Assembly (NCBI GenBank): GCA_934700615.1
Contig: CAKUXR010000009.1
Span: forward strand, 40,290-104,289
Source of the DNA: an uncultured Bacteroidales bacterium
Lineage (GTDB): Bacteria > Bacteroidota > Bacteroidia > Bacteroidales > UBA932
Length of the DNA stretch: 64,000 nt
Direction of reading: 5' to 3'
Positions 22,612 to 30,985 of the stretch are shown in pieces; position 1 is the first letter of the stretch, and each line of letters starts with the position of its first letter. The notes under the pieces were generated by a model. It had not been told where the DNA came from, did no database searches, and was given only the letters and a program-made list of their open reading frames with translations. A program made the position numbers and the translations under genes.

Positions 22612-24468
22612 ATGAAAATCAAAACATTCAACAGGATGCTTCTGGCATTGTCCTGCGCGGCAGCCATTGCCGTCGGCTGCGACAAGAGCTCTGAAACTGA
22701 GCAAAAAGCGCCAAGCATCACGATTTCCGAGATTTCGGCAGGTGCCGAGTCGGTAACCTTTACAGTTTCAGCAGAAAATGCTGATAATGCCGCGTATCTG
22801 CTGATTCCGGCGAGCGGAAAAACCCCTGACGCGAACAGCGTACTCTCCACCGGAACCAAAGTCAATCCTGCCGCAACAGGTTCATATACCGCAGAAGGAC
22901 TGACTCCAGATACTGACTACATCATATATGTGGCAGCCAAGAACAAAACAAGGACAGTACTGGAATTCGCTCAGGTCCAGACGGATTCGAAATATGACGG
23001 GTCGTTTGTCGCAAAGGAGGTACTGGCCATGTACTACGGAAACAGGGACACGAGAAACAAGGAAAGGTACAACTATTATCTGGTTCTTTCGGATGTCGGT
23101 TTCGACTCCGACATGTATCCTAATCCGAATGGCGAATACTTCTTCCGCATTGACTTTTACTATGAGAGGGCTGAGGACCCTGACAATGCGGTGATTCCTG
23201 ACGGAACTTACGGCTTCGACGGATTGAACGACGAGCCGGAGTCAGGTCTGCTAGGCAACAGAAGCGGATTCTTCAGGACTGACGACATGAGTTTCCACAA
23301 GGACAAGCACGACTTCGAGAATGCTACGTTCACTGTCACGACTACGGAGAAAGGCAAGAGATACCATCTCAAAGCCCTGCTGAACGACGGAAAAATGTAT
23401 GAAATCACTTACGAAGGTGATATCAAGTTCGACAACCAGTCCGGAGAATCCACCGGAGGAAAGAAAGACCAGCTGCCGCCGCTTGAGAGCGATATCAATG
23501 CTATATTCACAATCGGTGAAGGCTCCATTATCGCACAGCAGGACGACCTGAGCCAGGTAAGTCTTGCCTTCTCAGACATGGCGATTGAGGACGGGCAGCT
23601 TACACCTCCAGGCAATCTGCTCAACGTCAATATCATAACAGTTCTCCAGAATGGAAAGATACCGGAAAGGACATTCTCCATCCAGGCAGATGAATCCGAG
23701 AAGAATTTCATTATTCCGGGACAGGAGGAGTATGAGGCCGGCACCTACTACCCTGTATTCTCTTATGTGCAGAACTATGTGACCTCCAACTCCAGCACGA
23801 CCGGATATGTCAATGGCGGTTCCGTTACAATAAAGAAGAGCGCCAAGGGTTATTCTTTCGACATTGACCTTACCACAAAGGACGGTCACAAGGTCACCGG
23901 AAAATACGACGGGGAGTTCCCGCTCTACGGCCCGGGCAATTCGACATTGACAGAAGACTATGAGATTCAGTTCCCGTCAGATACGAAGGCGACAGCCGTT
24001 TATTACGGAGACTACTATTCTACAAGTACCGGAAACTGGATGCTTGTCCTGATGCCTGAATCGGAGAAAGGTGACGCATTCTACATGGAGTGCTTCCGGA
24101 AGGACCTCGATTTCAGCAAAGGCTTTGCATACGGGACCTACACCCCTGAGACCACCGGAAAGGACATGACTTTCCTGCCGGGTGAGATCAATGACAATGG
24201 ACAGCTTGCCTATACTTATTATGCTTACGTCGATGGCAACAACATCTACAATTACGCTCCTATAACAGGAGGAAGCGTGAGCGTAAGTCAGGACGGAGAA
24301 ACGACGACCATCACCATCGAAGGCATTGACGACAGCGGTCACAAAGTCAGCGGAAAGTGGTCAGGTTCATTGAACTCCATCGACAATTCTTCTGCGACGA
24401 CAACTCAGGCGGACAGAAGGCCCACCGAAACCGCAATAAAATGCAACAAGTTATTTTTCAACAAATAG
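22612..24468 (+). CDS. Lipoprotein with Fn3-like domain and three tandem beta repeats
   Basis: A 618-residue lipoprotein (signal peptide, lipobox near AVGCDKSS). Residues about 30-125 look like a fibronectin-type III fold (ITISEISAGAESVTFTVSAE ... GLTPDTDYIIYVAAK). Three repeats of about 150 residues follow: each starts with a Y-Y-G-like strand (AMYYGNRDTR; AIFTIGEGSI; AVYYGDYYST) and ends with H-K-V-(T/S)-G-K-x-D/S-G or a weaker copy (YEITYEGDIK; HKVTGKYDGEF; HKVSGKWSGSL). The repeat unit is not one I recognise. The CDKSS after the cleavage site is rich in acidic/lysine residues, which is compatible with surface export. The stop is followed by 23 bases to the next gene, so they are probably cotranscribed with the MFS pair. 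Confidence 0.7.
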   Translation: MKIKTFNRMLLALSCAAAIAVGCDKSSETEQKAPSITISEISAGAESVTFTVSAENADNAAYLLIPASGKTPDANSVLSTGTKVNPAATGSYTAEGLTPDTDYIIYVAAKNKTRTVLEFAQVQTDSKYDGSFVAKEVLAMYYGNRDTRNKERYNYYLVLSDVGFDSDMYPNPNGEYFFRIDFYYERAEDPDNAVIPDGTYGFDGLNDEPESGLLGNRSGFFRTDDMSFHKDKHDFENATFTVTTTEKGKRYHLKALLNDGKMYEITYEGDIKFDNQSGESTGGKKDQLPPLESDINAIFTIGEGSIIAQQDDLSQVSLAFSDMAIEDGQLTPPGNLLNVNIITVLQNGKIPERTFSIQADESEKNFIIPGQEEYEAGTYYPVFSYVQNYVTSNSSTTGYVNGGSVTIKKSAKGYSFDIDLTTKDGHKVTGKYDGEFPLYGPGNSTLTEDYEIQFPSDTKATAVYYGDYYSTSTGNWMLVLMPESEKGDAFYMECFRKDLDFSKGFAYGTYTPETTGKDMTFLPGEINDNGQLAYTYYAYVDGNNIYNYAPITGGSVSVSQDGETTTITIEGIDDSGHKVSGKWSGSLNSIDNSSATTTQADRRPTETAIKCNKLFFNK

Positions 24469-24491
24469 TTAACGTCTTAAAACACAAACTT

Positions 24492-25382
24492 ATGAGACAC
24501 TCAATTTTTTATGCATCTGCAGCCCTGCTCGCATTGGCAGCCTGCAAGAAGGATGAGCCGAAACTTGAGACACTGGCTCTCGAACCAGCTACGGCTGAGG
24601 TAATTACTGATGAGGTTCTGCCTGAGCTCAAACTCACTGCTACTCCTGAAGGAATTCTGGAGGGCAAAACTATTACTTGGACATCAGACAAGCCTGAAAT
24701 CGTCGCAATATCCGAAGATGGTGCACTCTCGCTCAAGGTAACTGATCTGGAAGAGCCTCAGACCGTAGTAATCACTGCTGCAGTAGAGGACAAGACCGCC
24801 ACATGCACATTGACAGTCAAGGGCCTGATCGCAAGATATGAAATCATTGACATGACTTCAGAGCTCGGTTTCAAGATTCTGGACCGCAACGTCGGTGCAA
24901 AAACAGCTGATGAGGTCGGCAACTTCTACCAGTGGGGCAAAAACACTCCTGTAGCCGCCAACAATGACACAGACGTAAACAGCAGCTATGATGCAGAGTG
25001 GAGCGCTTCAAGCACAGGTTTCGCTGACTGGTCAAAGCCTGAAAACACCCCATGTCCTAAAGGATGGGGACTTCCTACCGAGGATCAGATGAAGGCCATT
25101 GATGACAAGACCTACCTCCCTTATTGGGGTGCAACTGATGAGGAAATTGCGGCAGTCAAAGCACTTCTTGACAAGATGCACCTTGTGAACACAGGTTCAT
25201 TCGACAAGAGGAACACGACAGGCAAGACTCCTGACACTTACGTAAACTTCTGGAGCGCCGTATCAGGTGACAACGGCAACCACTGGATGTTCCAGTACAA
25301 CAACTCTGACGGAGGAATGGTTTACATCGTAAAGACCGGAACTCCTGACCTCGCAATCCCTGTAAGGTGCGTGAAGAAGTAA
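24492..25382 (+). CDS. FISUMP-domain lipoprotein with Ig-like domain
   Basis: A 296-residue lipoprotein from ATG 24492 (an upstream in-frame extension to 24357 overlaps the prior gene and is rejected). Lipobox LAACKKDEP: the K-K-D-E after Cys resembles the Bacteroidota lipoprotein export signal, so it is likely surface-exposed. Residues about 30-105 look like a bacterial Ig-like (BIG2-type) domain (LTATPEGILEGKTITWTSDK ... VAISEDG). The C-terminal half matches the Fibrobacter succinogenes major paralogous domain: FKILDRNVGAKTADEVGNFY, QWGKN, then CPKGWGLPTEDQ, and final PVRCVKK. The function of this domain is unknown. Confidence 0.75.
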   Translation: MRHSIFYASAALLALAACKKDEPKLETLALEPATAEVITDEVLPELKLTATPEGILEGKTITWTSDKPEIVAISEDGALSLKVTDLEEPQTVVITAAVEDKTATCTLTVKGLIARYEIIDMTSELGFKILDRNVGAKTADEVGNFYQWGKNTPVAANNDTDVNSSYDAEWSASSTGFADWSKPENTPCPKGWGLPTEDQMKAIDDKTYLPYWGATDEEIAAVKALLDKMHLVNTGSFDKRNTTGKTPDTYVNFWSAVSGDNGNHWMFQYNNSDGGMVYIVKTGTPDLAIPVRCVKK

Positions 25383-25434
25383 AAATCGGGAACTGACGCC
25401 TGCTGCCGATATTGTCAATGCAGGTACACAAATA

Positions 25435-25475
25435 TTCCGCGCGGCTACATTCTCATCGGATGTAACCGCGCGGAA
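25435..25475. terminator. Bidirectional terminator between convergent genes
   Basis: A strong GC-rich hairpin: TTCCGCGCGG (25435-25444) pairs with CCGCGCGGAA (25466-25475), with an additional pairing TACATT/GATGTA inside and a short loop. It is placed between the stop of the FISUMP lipoprotein (25382, plus) and the stop of the aldo/keto reductase (25494, minus), so it probably ends both. Confidence 0.75.
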
Positions 25476-25493
25476 TCATTGTATGATAACCAC

Positions 25494-26339
25494 TTACGGA
25501 AGTTGGAATCCTGTAATTTTCATAACTCGTTCCGGATCTTCAGGGATACCTGTTATCGGCGTGCGCCTGTCAAGGGCACGGATTGCGGCCATCTCCTCCG
25601 GGGAAAGTTCAAAATCGAAAATATCAGCATTGGCCTGAATCCTTTCGCGATGGACACTCTTCGGAATCACGATGACACCGCACTGAACCTGATAGCGGAG
25701 GGCTACCTGACGGACCGATTTGCCATGCTTTTCTGCAATGGCGACAAGTGACGGCTCATCGAAAACTTCATTCATACGGCCCTGACTGAAAGGCATATAG
25801 CCCTCATGCTGGATACCCAGACGGACCATCCATTCATGCTCCTCGTGACGCTGCGCCGTCAGATTCGTCTCAATCTGATTCACCGCGGGAACGACTTCGT
25901 TGTAACGGACAAGGTCAATGAGCCTGTCGGTATTGAAGTTCGAAACGCCGATGGCCCTGATAAGCCCCTCGCGGTACATATTCTCCAGTTCACGCCAAGC
26001 GGCATAGACATTTCCGTAAGGCCAATGCAGGAGGACAAGGTCAATGTAATCCGTGCGGAGTTTGGTCAATGAATCATCGACCGCCTTCCGGGCATCATCG
26101 AATTCGTCACACCAAACCTTCGTCGTAAGGAAGATGTCGTGCCTGTCAATGCCGGAAGAGGCCACAGCTTCACCGACAAATTCTTCATTCTTGTACATTC
26201 TTGCCGTGTCTATCATCCTGTAGCCAAGTTCAAGAGCAGAAGTAACGCTGTCAATGCACTCTGACGAGTCAGTTGACTTGAATGTGCCCAAGCCGAGCAT
26301 CGGCATTGACACACCATTGTTCAATTTTACGCTGTCCAT
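25494..26339 (-). CDS. Aldo/keto reductase
   Basis: A 281-residue NADPH-dependent oxidoreductase with an (alpha/beta)8 barrel. Catalytic tetrad is complete: Asp44 (in MIDTARMYKNE), Tyr49, Lys74 (in LTTKVW) and His105 (in LLHWP). The NADPH-binding motif IPKSVHRERIQANADIFDF is present near the C-terminus. Members of this group reduce 2,5-diketo-D-gluconate or other aldehydes and ketones; the actual substrate is not defined by sequence. Its start at 26339 opens a divergent intergenic region with a TATATTTG box (26444-26451). Confidence 0.9.
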   Translation of the reverse strand: MDSVKLNNGVSMPMLGLGTFKSTDSSECIDSVTSALELGYRMIDTARMYKNEEFVGEAVASSGIDRHDIFLTTKVWCDEFDDARKAVDDSLTKLRTDYIDLVLLHWPYGNVYAAWRELENMYREGLIRAIGVSNFNTDRLIDLVRYNEVVPAVNQIETNLTAQRHEEHEWMVRLGIQHEGYMPFSQGRMNEVFDEPSLVAIAEKHGKSVRQVALRYQVQCGVIVIPKSVHRERIQANADIFDFELSPEEMAAIRALDRRTPITGIPEDPERVMKITGFQLP

Positions 26340-26443
26340 TCATCAAGTACTTTAATGTTCAAAATTTCGCATTTGATTAAAACCTTTTAGCAACTTGTGA
26401 AAAAAAGTTGATATTCATTATCCAAACTGGGGATATAATGTTA

Positions 26444-26451
26444 CAAATATA
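26444..26451 (-). promoter_or_regulatory. Possible -7 box for the aldo/keto reductase
   Basis: Minus strand reads TATATTTG, matching TAnnTTTG. It lies about 105 bases from the gene start and no clear TTTG is found 19-20 bases upstream, so confidence is limited. Confidence 0.4.
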
Positions 26452-26504
26452 ACATTTTCACTGATTTTTTCAGGAACCGACAACTGTATGTTAAGAATAT
26501 TTTT

Positions 26505-26512
26505 TATATTTG
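26505..26512 (+). promoter_or_regulatory. Possible -7 box for the lipoprotein operon
   Basis: Plus strand TATATTTG matches the Bacteroidota -7 consensus and is 90 bases before the ATG at 26603. A clear TTTG -33 box is not seen at the usual 19-20 bases, so this is tentative. The 263-base gap 26340-26602 otherwise shows no gene. Confidence 0.4.
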
Positions 26513-26602
26513 GGGATGCTGAAGGGGTCGTGCATATACCGAACAACCTTGCAAGATTCCTGCAACACCGACATTTCTAAAATAAAACTAAAGTTAAATC
26601 AA

Positions 26603-28645
26603 ATGAAAAGGATTTTTTCTTTCCTTCTTGCGGCCGCTCTTTTCGTGACGGCATGCGACAAAAAAAATGGCGGAACAGACACTCCACCGGCGCCAGTTAA
26701 CTCAGACTTCACAATCGAGCAGACTGCTTTGACACAGGGGTCGCTGGATGTGAAGATTACTCCGAAGGACAATGAGGGTACTTATTACTTCAGTGTGATT
26801 TCCAAGAAAGAATGGCAGACAAACTATCAGTCTGACACAGAAGTTCTTACTGCAGCCTACAAAACCTGGTTCGAGAATCTTGCCGCAAGTGCGGGAGTCT
26901 CCACTGAGGAACTTCTGAAGGATGCCCTCCTCAAGGGAATGCAGACTTATCAGTTCCGTCAGCTTATTCCTGAGACAGAATATGTATTCTTCGTATATGG
27001 TGTCGATTATACAGGAACGGCTACAACCCCTGTTACAGTCCAGGAATTCGCTACTCCTAAGGTAACATTGAACCCGAACGCTACATTCACCATCACTCCT
27101 ACCGAGATTGGTTCTACCTACTTCAAGGTCAACATCTCATGCAGCGACCCTAGCGTCTTCTTCTACTATGACGTACTCCTGCCGGACATTTACGAGACAT
27201 ATTGCGACAGCAAGCCGGAGAACATTCCTAGTTACATGGCAACATACCTCTCTTCATTGAAGAGCGAGAACAACACCTACAGCAAGATGTCTATGGCAGA
27301 GTTCATCAGCGCCATTACAGTGGAAGGCGAGGCTGAATACGATACGGCACTCAGCGAAGCTGCCAACTCACTGGTACCGGAGATGGAATATCCTGTATTT
27401 GCAATCGGTATTGCCAATGACGGAACATTCACTACCAATGCTACCGTACAGATGGTCAAGACAGCTGAGACCCTCCCTAACGACTGGATTCTCACAGACG
27501 CGAAAACCACTGATATTCAGTATAATGCCACTATCGTTCCTAAGTGGGATGAGGCTTATGCAGTAATTCTCGAGCGCAAGATGTACTTCGAAGGCGCAAG
27601 TGACGAGGAAATGGTCAATGATCTTCTCGCGGCAAGAGGCGGTTCATTCCTGAATGACCTCTGCATCACCCGCGCAAAGGTCGAGTTCAAGAACCTCATT
27701 CCTGATGAGGAATACTATCTCTTCCTTATCGCCTGCACACCTGACGGAGCGCCTAAGACAGGCAAGAAACTGAATGTCAAGAAAGTGGACGTGAAGACAG
27801 AAGTTGCAAAACCTACCGGTGCAGTATATACTCTCAACGTTTACAATGTTTCCAAGACCACTGCGAAGATTTCCGTATCTGTAAATACAGCTGGAGAAGG
27901 ACAGACCTTCCTTACCAACTACATCACCAAGGCGGATTTGGAAAGCCGTACAGCTGCCGCCAGCGAAAGTGAAGCTCTCAAGAAGCACATGGATGAACTC
28001 ATCGACTCAAGCCTCGAAACTTGGAATACAGGGCACCCTAACTCCAAGATGGACAGGAAAGAGTTCCTTTCAAGACTTCTCCCTGGCGAGTCTCAGACAG
28101 GTGCAAGTTCCTCCGCAGAGATTTCAGGTCTTACAGAAGGCACAGACTACTATGCTTATGTAATCGGCATCAAGGCTGACGGAACATATACCACAGAACC
28201 GTTCAAGAAGGAGTTCACTACAATCGCTGACAAGAAGAGCAAGATAACTTTGAAGCCAGGATTGTCTTCCTGGAGATTTGAATCAGTTTTCCCTGGCATC
28301 AACAACTATCAGTTCGACATTCTTGCAACGCCAGTCAAAGACTCCGAGAAACTCTATGGAAAATACTTCGAGGATACAGACGAGTGGGCCGGAAAGACCT
28401 CTGCTGAAATCCTGGAGCTCCTCCTGAAGGAAAGCCCTTATGCAGGAGATCGATGGATGTCTCCTAATAAAGTAGCTTATGGTAAGATGATGTATGTTTA
28501 CTGCATCGGTTACGACGTAGATGGCATACCGACAGATATCGTCAAACTCACACACCAGTCCAAGAACACAGAAGGTACAGAGGGCACCGGAATAGCTAAG
28601 GAAGTACCTATCGACAAAACTGAAACTATAGCAGTCGCACGATAA
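26603..28645 (+). CDS. Lipoprotein with five Fn3-like repeats
   Basis: A 680-residue lipoprotein; the ATG at 26603 precedes a clear signal peptide (FSFLLAAALFVTACDKKNGG). Five repeats are visible by a recurring strand-turn: ETEYVFFVYGVDYTGTATTP, MEYPVFAIGIANDGTFTTN, EEYYLFLIACTPDGAPKTG, TDYYAYVIGIKADGTYTTE, and a last one MMYVYCIGYDVDGIPTD. Each is preceded by an inserted helix with aligned Leu/Glu. This is an Fn3-like fold expected to bind a partner or a glycan; no enzyme motif is seen. It overlaps the next start by one base (TAATG), so the next gene is cotranscribed. Confidence 0.75.
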   Translation: MKRIFSFLLAAALFVTACDKKNGGTDTPPAPVNSDFTIEQTALTQGSLDVKITPKDNEGTYYFSVISKKEWQTNYQSDTEVLTAAYKTWFENLAASAGVSTEELLKDALLKGMQTYQFRQLIPETEYVFFVYGVDYTGTATTPVTVQEFATPKVTLNPNATFTITPTEIGSTYFKVNISCSDPSVFFYYDVLLPDIYETYCDSKPENIPSYMATYLSSLKSENNTYSKMSMAEFISAITVEGEAEYDTALSEAANSLVPEMEYPVFAIGIANDGTFTTNATVQMVKTAETLPNDWILTDAKTTDIQYNATIVPKWDEAYAVILERKMYFEGASDEEMVNDLLAARGGSFLNDLCITRAKVEFKNLIPDEEYYLFLIACTPDGAPKTGKKLNVKKVDVKTEVAKPTGAVYTLNVYNVSKTTAKISVSVNTAGEGQTFLTNYITKADLESRTAAASESEALKKHMDELIDSSLETWNTGHPNSKMDRKEFLSRLLPGESQTGASSSAEISGLTEGTDYYAYVIGIKADGTYTTEPFKKEFTTIADKKSKITLKPGLSSWRFESVFPGINNYQFDILATPVKDSEKLYGKYFEDTDEWAGKTSAEILELLLKESPYAGDRWMSPNKVAYGKMMYVYCIGYDVDGIPTDIVKLTHQSKNTEGTEGTGIAKEVPIDKTETIAVAR

Positions 28646-29370
28646 TGAAAAGATTCAGCAAATTTATGACATTGACACTTGCAGCAGTTGCCCTTCTGGG
28701 CGGCTGCGGCAAGGGCAATGATCCTGATGACCCGACAAAACCGATAGATCCGACAAAACCGGAGCCGGGAACTCCTACCGTAAAGACTTATGCTGTAGGT
28801 GACTATTACGAGAAAGGCTTTGTAAAGGGGATCGTGGTCAGCACAGACGAGAAAGGCGAACACGGGCTCATCGTATCTCTTAAAGAGTTTGAAGGGGCAT
28901 GGGCTCTCAGGAATGAGAACGTGATGAACGGACAGCCAGGAACTGGCGCTTACAATACCGGGCTCGTCCAGAAACTCGATGACTGGAGGAACTACTACCC
29001 TGCATTTGAAAGGGCTACTTCATTGAACGTGGGAGCACTCAAGGACTGGTTCCTGCCGTCAATGAACGAACTTGCCCACCTGTATAAGGCCTACACGGGT
29101 CATGAGACCAATGACGTGGATCAGGGCACAGGTTCAACACAATCCGTAAAATCCGCCAATGCGAGCGAGGATGAGATGAAAGCAAAATTCAACAAAATCC
29201 TCACGGACAACAAGGGAACGGCCCTCAGTGACGGCATTTACTGGTCATCCAATGAAAGTGGTCCAAGCATTGCCTACGCATTCAATATGGGCAGCGGCAG
29301 CACCATTACAGTTCCGAATGACCTTGAGAAGAAGAACAAATACAGAGTCAGGCCAATGGCTTCATTCTAG
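28645..29370 (+). CDS. Lipoprotein with Lcl/DUF1566-type C-terminal domain
   Basis: A 241-residue lipoprotein: signal peptide, lipobox (LLGGCGKG) and then an acidic/proline linker made of two PTKP-type repeats (DPTKPIDPTKPEPG). The C-terminal domain has the pattern of the Lcl C-terminal domain family: GVDW-like start replaced by GALKDWFLPSMNELAHLYKA, then YWSSNES and the terminal YRVRPMASF. Such domains bind glycosaminoglycans in Legionella collagen-like protein, but no binding data exist for this one. It overlaps the upstream stop by one base and is followed by another lipoprotein 24 bases later. Confidence 0.7.
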   Translation: MKRFSKFMTLTLAAVALLGGCGKGNDPDDPTKPIDPTKPEPGTPTVKTYAVGDYYEKGFVKGIVVSTDEKGEHGLIVSLKEFEGAWALRNENVMNGQPGTGAYNTGLVQKLDDWRNYYPAFERATSLNVGALKDWFLPSMNELAHLYKAYTGHETNDVDQGTGSTQSVKSANASEDEMKAKFNKILTDNKGTALSDGIYWSSNESGPSIAYAFNMGSGSTITVPNDLEKKNKYRVRPMASF

Positions 29371-29394
29371 AGTTCCAAATTTTAGATTTAAGAA

Positions 29395-30870
29395 ATGAAA
29401 AAAATAATGTTGATGCTGGCAGCAGGTATGCTGGCATTGGTTTCTTGCGACAAAGATAACGGAAGCACACAGAAACCGACTGCGACAGGCGAGCTCGAAG
29501 CTCCTGTAGTCACAATTACAGAAGGCACAGGCTCATTGACAGCCAACTGGGCTCCTGTAAAAGGTGCAAACGGCTACAGATGCGAAATCACGTATGTGTC
29601 AGGCGGAAGAACTATGGATGTCCTCAAGACAGACATAGAGGAGACCACCATCAGCGTGGAGGCATTGAAGCCTAAGACTACGTACACTGTCAGAATCGCT
29701 GCAACAAGAAACGGCAAAGCTTCTACCAACTGGTTCAGCGAGGAAAAGAAAATCGGCGAGTTCAATGTTACTTTCGACATCACGCCATACGAGGTTTACA
29801 ACTCTTCCACAGGTCACATCGACTATCTCGCCAAGGTAAAACCATCCAATACAGATGTGTATTACTGGACAGGCGCAGTGACATACGCCAAGAGACATGA
29901 CGCGAAAATCTGGATCGAGAGCGAAATAAGCGATGCCATGCAGTCAGGCGCAACCTGGGAGGACCTTGTAGCTGACGGATATATCACCAAGGGCAATGCA
30001 CAGAGTGTATTCGCATTTACAGGTGAGGATATCTTCATGTTCTCAGCAGCGATACTTGCCCATGTGGGAAATGAAATAGTTGTCGTATCGACACCTACTC
30101 TCAGTTATCCTTTCCACGCAGAGAACTTCGAGAACAAGATCAGCCATCCAAGCAATTACAAAGACTACATAGGCGACTGGGTAGTAATGCCTTACGATGT
30201 TACAGTCTATAAGAACGGCCAGTGGGGAACAGAAGATGCCAAGACTTTCGAGGTAAAGATTTCCGAAAAAGAAAACGGCAAGTCATTTAACCTGACAGGA
30301 TGGGGTGGTTCATCAAACAAGTTCGCAAACAGTCCTATAGTCCTCGACTTTGCAGCAGCAACTTCCGACAAATACGAACATTTCAACATTTCATTCCCTC
30401 AGGACATCACTACCGAAGGAGGAGTACAGTGGGCATACACGACATGGTTCTCTCTGACACAGACAGATGAAGAAGGAAATGAGAAGGTAACTGCCTACGA
30501 TCCTTACGATTACGACTACGACAAGATGGCTACAGAACAGGTATCGCCTCAGACAAACGGCTGGAAACAGGGCTTCAGAGGCTACGTTGCCAATGCCAAC
30601 AAGACTGTGATAAAGATTCTCCCGAACACTTTCAAGTATGAGGGTTTGACAGCCTATATGCAGAGCATCTGGGTATGCGGAATGAAGGACGGAAAATACT
30701 CCAACTCTCTTAACAATGACAAGGGCGGCCAGCCTAACGGCGTATATTACCTTGTCCGCAAGGATGTTGCAGAAGGAGTTGAACTCCCGGCTCCGGATGT
30801 TACAAGCCAGCTTGTCTCAAGCGTAAACACTTACAACTGCGGAAGATCTGAAATCAAACGAGTAAGATAA
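29395..30870 (+). CDS. Fn3-domain lipoprotein of unknown function
   Basis: A 491-residue lipoprotein with lipobox ALVSCDKDN. Residues about 35-115 form a typical fibronectin type III domain: APVVTITEGTGSLTANW, the YRCEITYVSG core and LKPKTTYTVRIAATRNGKA. After a central segment lies a C-terminal beta-rich part (YKDYIGDWVVMPYDVTVYK ... FEVKISEKENGKSFNLTGWG) that I do not recognise. The final bases before the stop are followed at once by an intrinsic terminator. It is the last gene of the three-gene lipoprotein operon. Confidence 0.7.
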   Translation: MKKIMLMLAAGMLALVSCDKDNGSTQKPTATGELEAPVVTITEGTGSLTANWAPVKGANGYRCEITYVSGGRTMDVLKTDIEETTISVEALKPKTTYTVRIAATRNGKASTNWFSEEKKIGEFNVTFDITPYEVYNSSTGHIDYLAKVKPSNTDVYYWTGAVTYAKRHDAKIWIESEISDAMQSGATWEDLVADGYITKGNAQSVFAFTGEDIFMFSAAILAHVGNEIVVVSTPTLSYPFHAENFENKISHPSNYKDYIGDWVVMPYDVTVYKNGQWGTEDAKTFEVKISEKENGKSFNLTGWGGSSNKFANSPIVLDFAAATSDKYEHFNISFPQDITTEGGVQWAYTTWFSLTQTDEEGNEKVTAYDPYDYDYDKMATEQVSPQTNGWKQGFRGYVANANKTVIKILPNTFKYEGLTAYMQSIWVCGMKDGKYSNSLNNDKGGQPNGVYYLVRKDVAEGVELPAPDVTSQLVSSVNTYNCGRSEIKRVR

Positions 30871-30890
30871 AATTCCTGCAGATACTGTAT

Positions 30891-30930
30891 AAGAAAACAG
30901 AGTTGCCGATAAAGCAACTCTGTTTTCTTA
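30891..30930. terminator. Intrinsic terminator after the lipoprotein operon
   Basis: A hairpin with the stem AAAACAGAGTTGC/GCAACTCTGTTTT (13 bp perfect) and a 7-base loop, flanked by A and T runs on both sides. It can end the plus-strand operon and also read-through from the minus side. A second, weaker hairpin GCCACGG/CCGTGGC lies at about 30951-30973, near the end of the convergent glutamine synthetase gene. Confidence 0.75.
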
Positions 30931-30985
30931 TTATCATTAACCAACACAAGCCACGGACAATCTGCCGTGGCGCTTATTCAAAATC

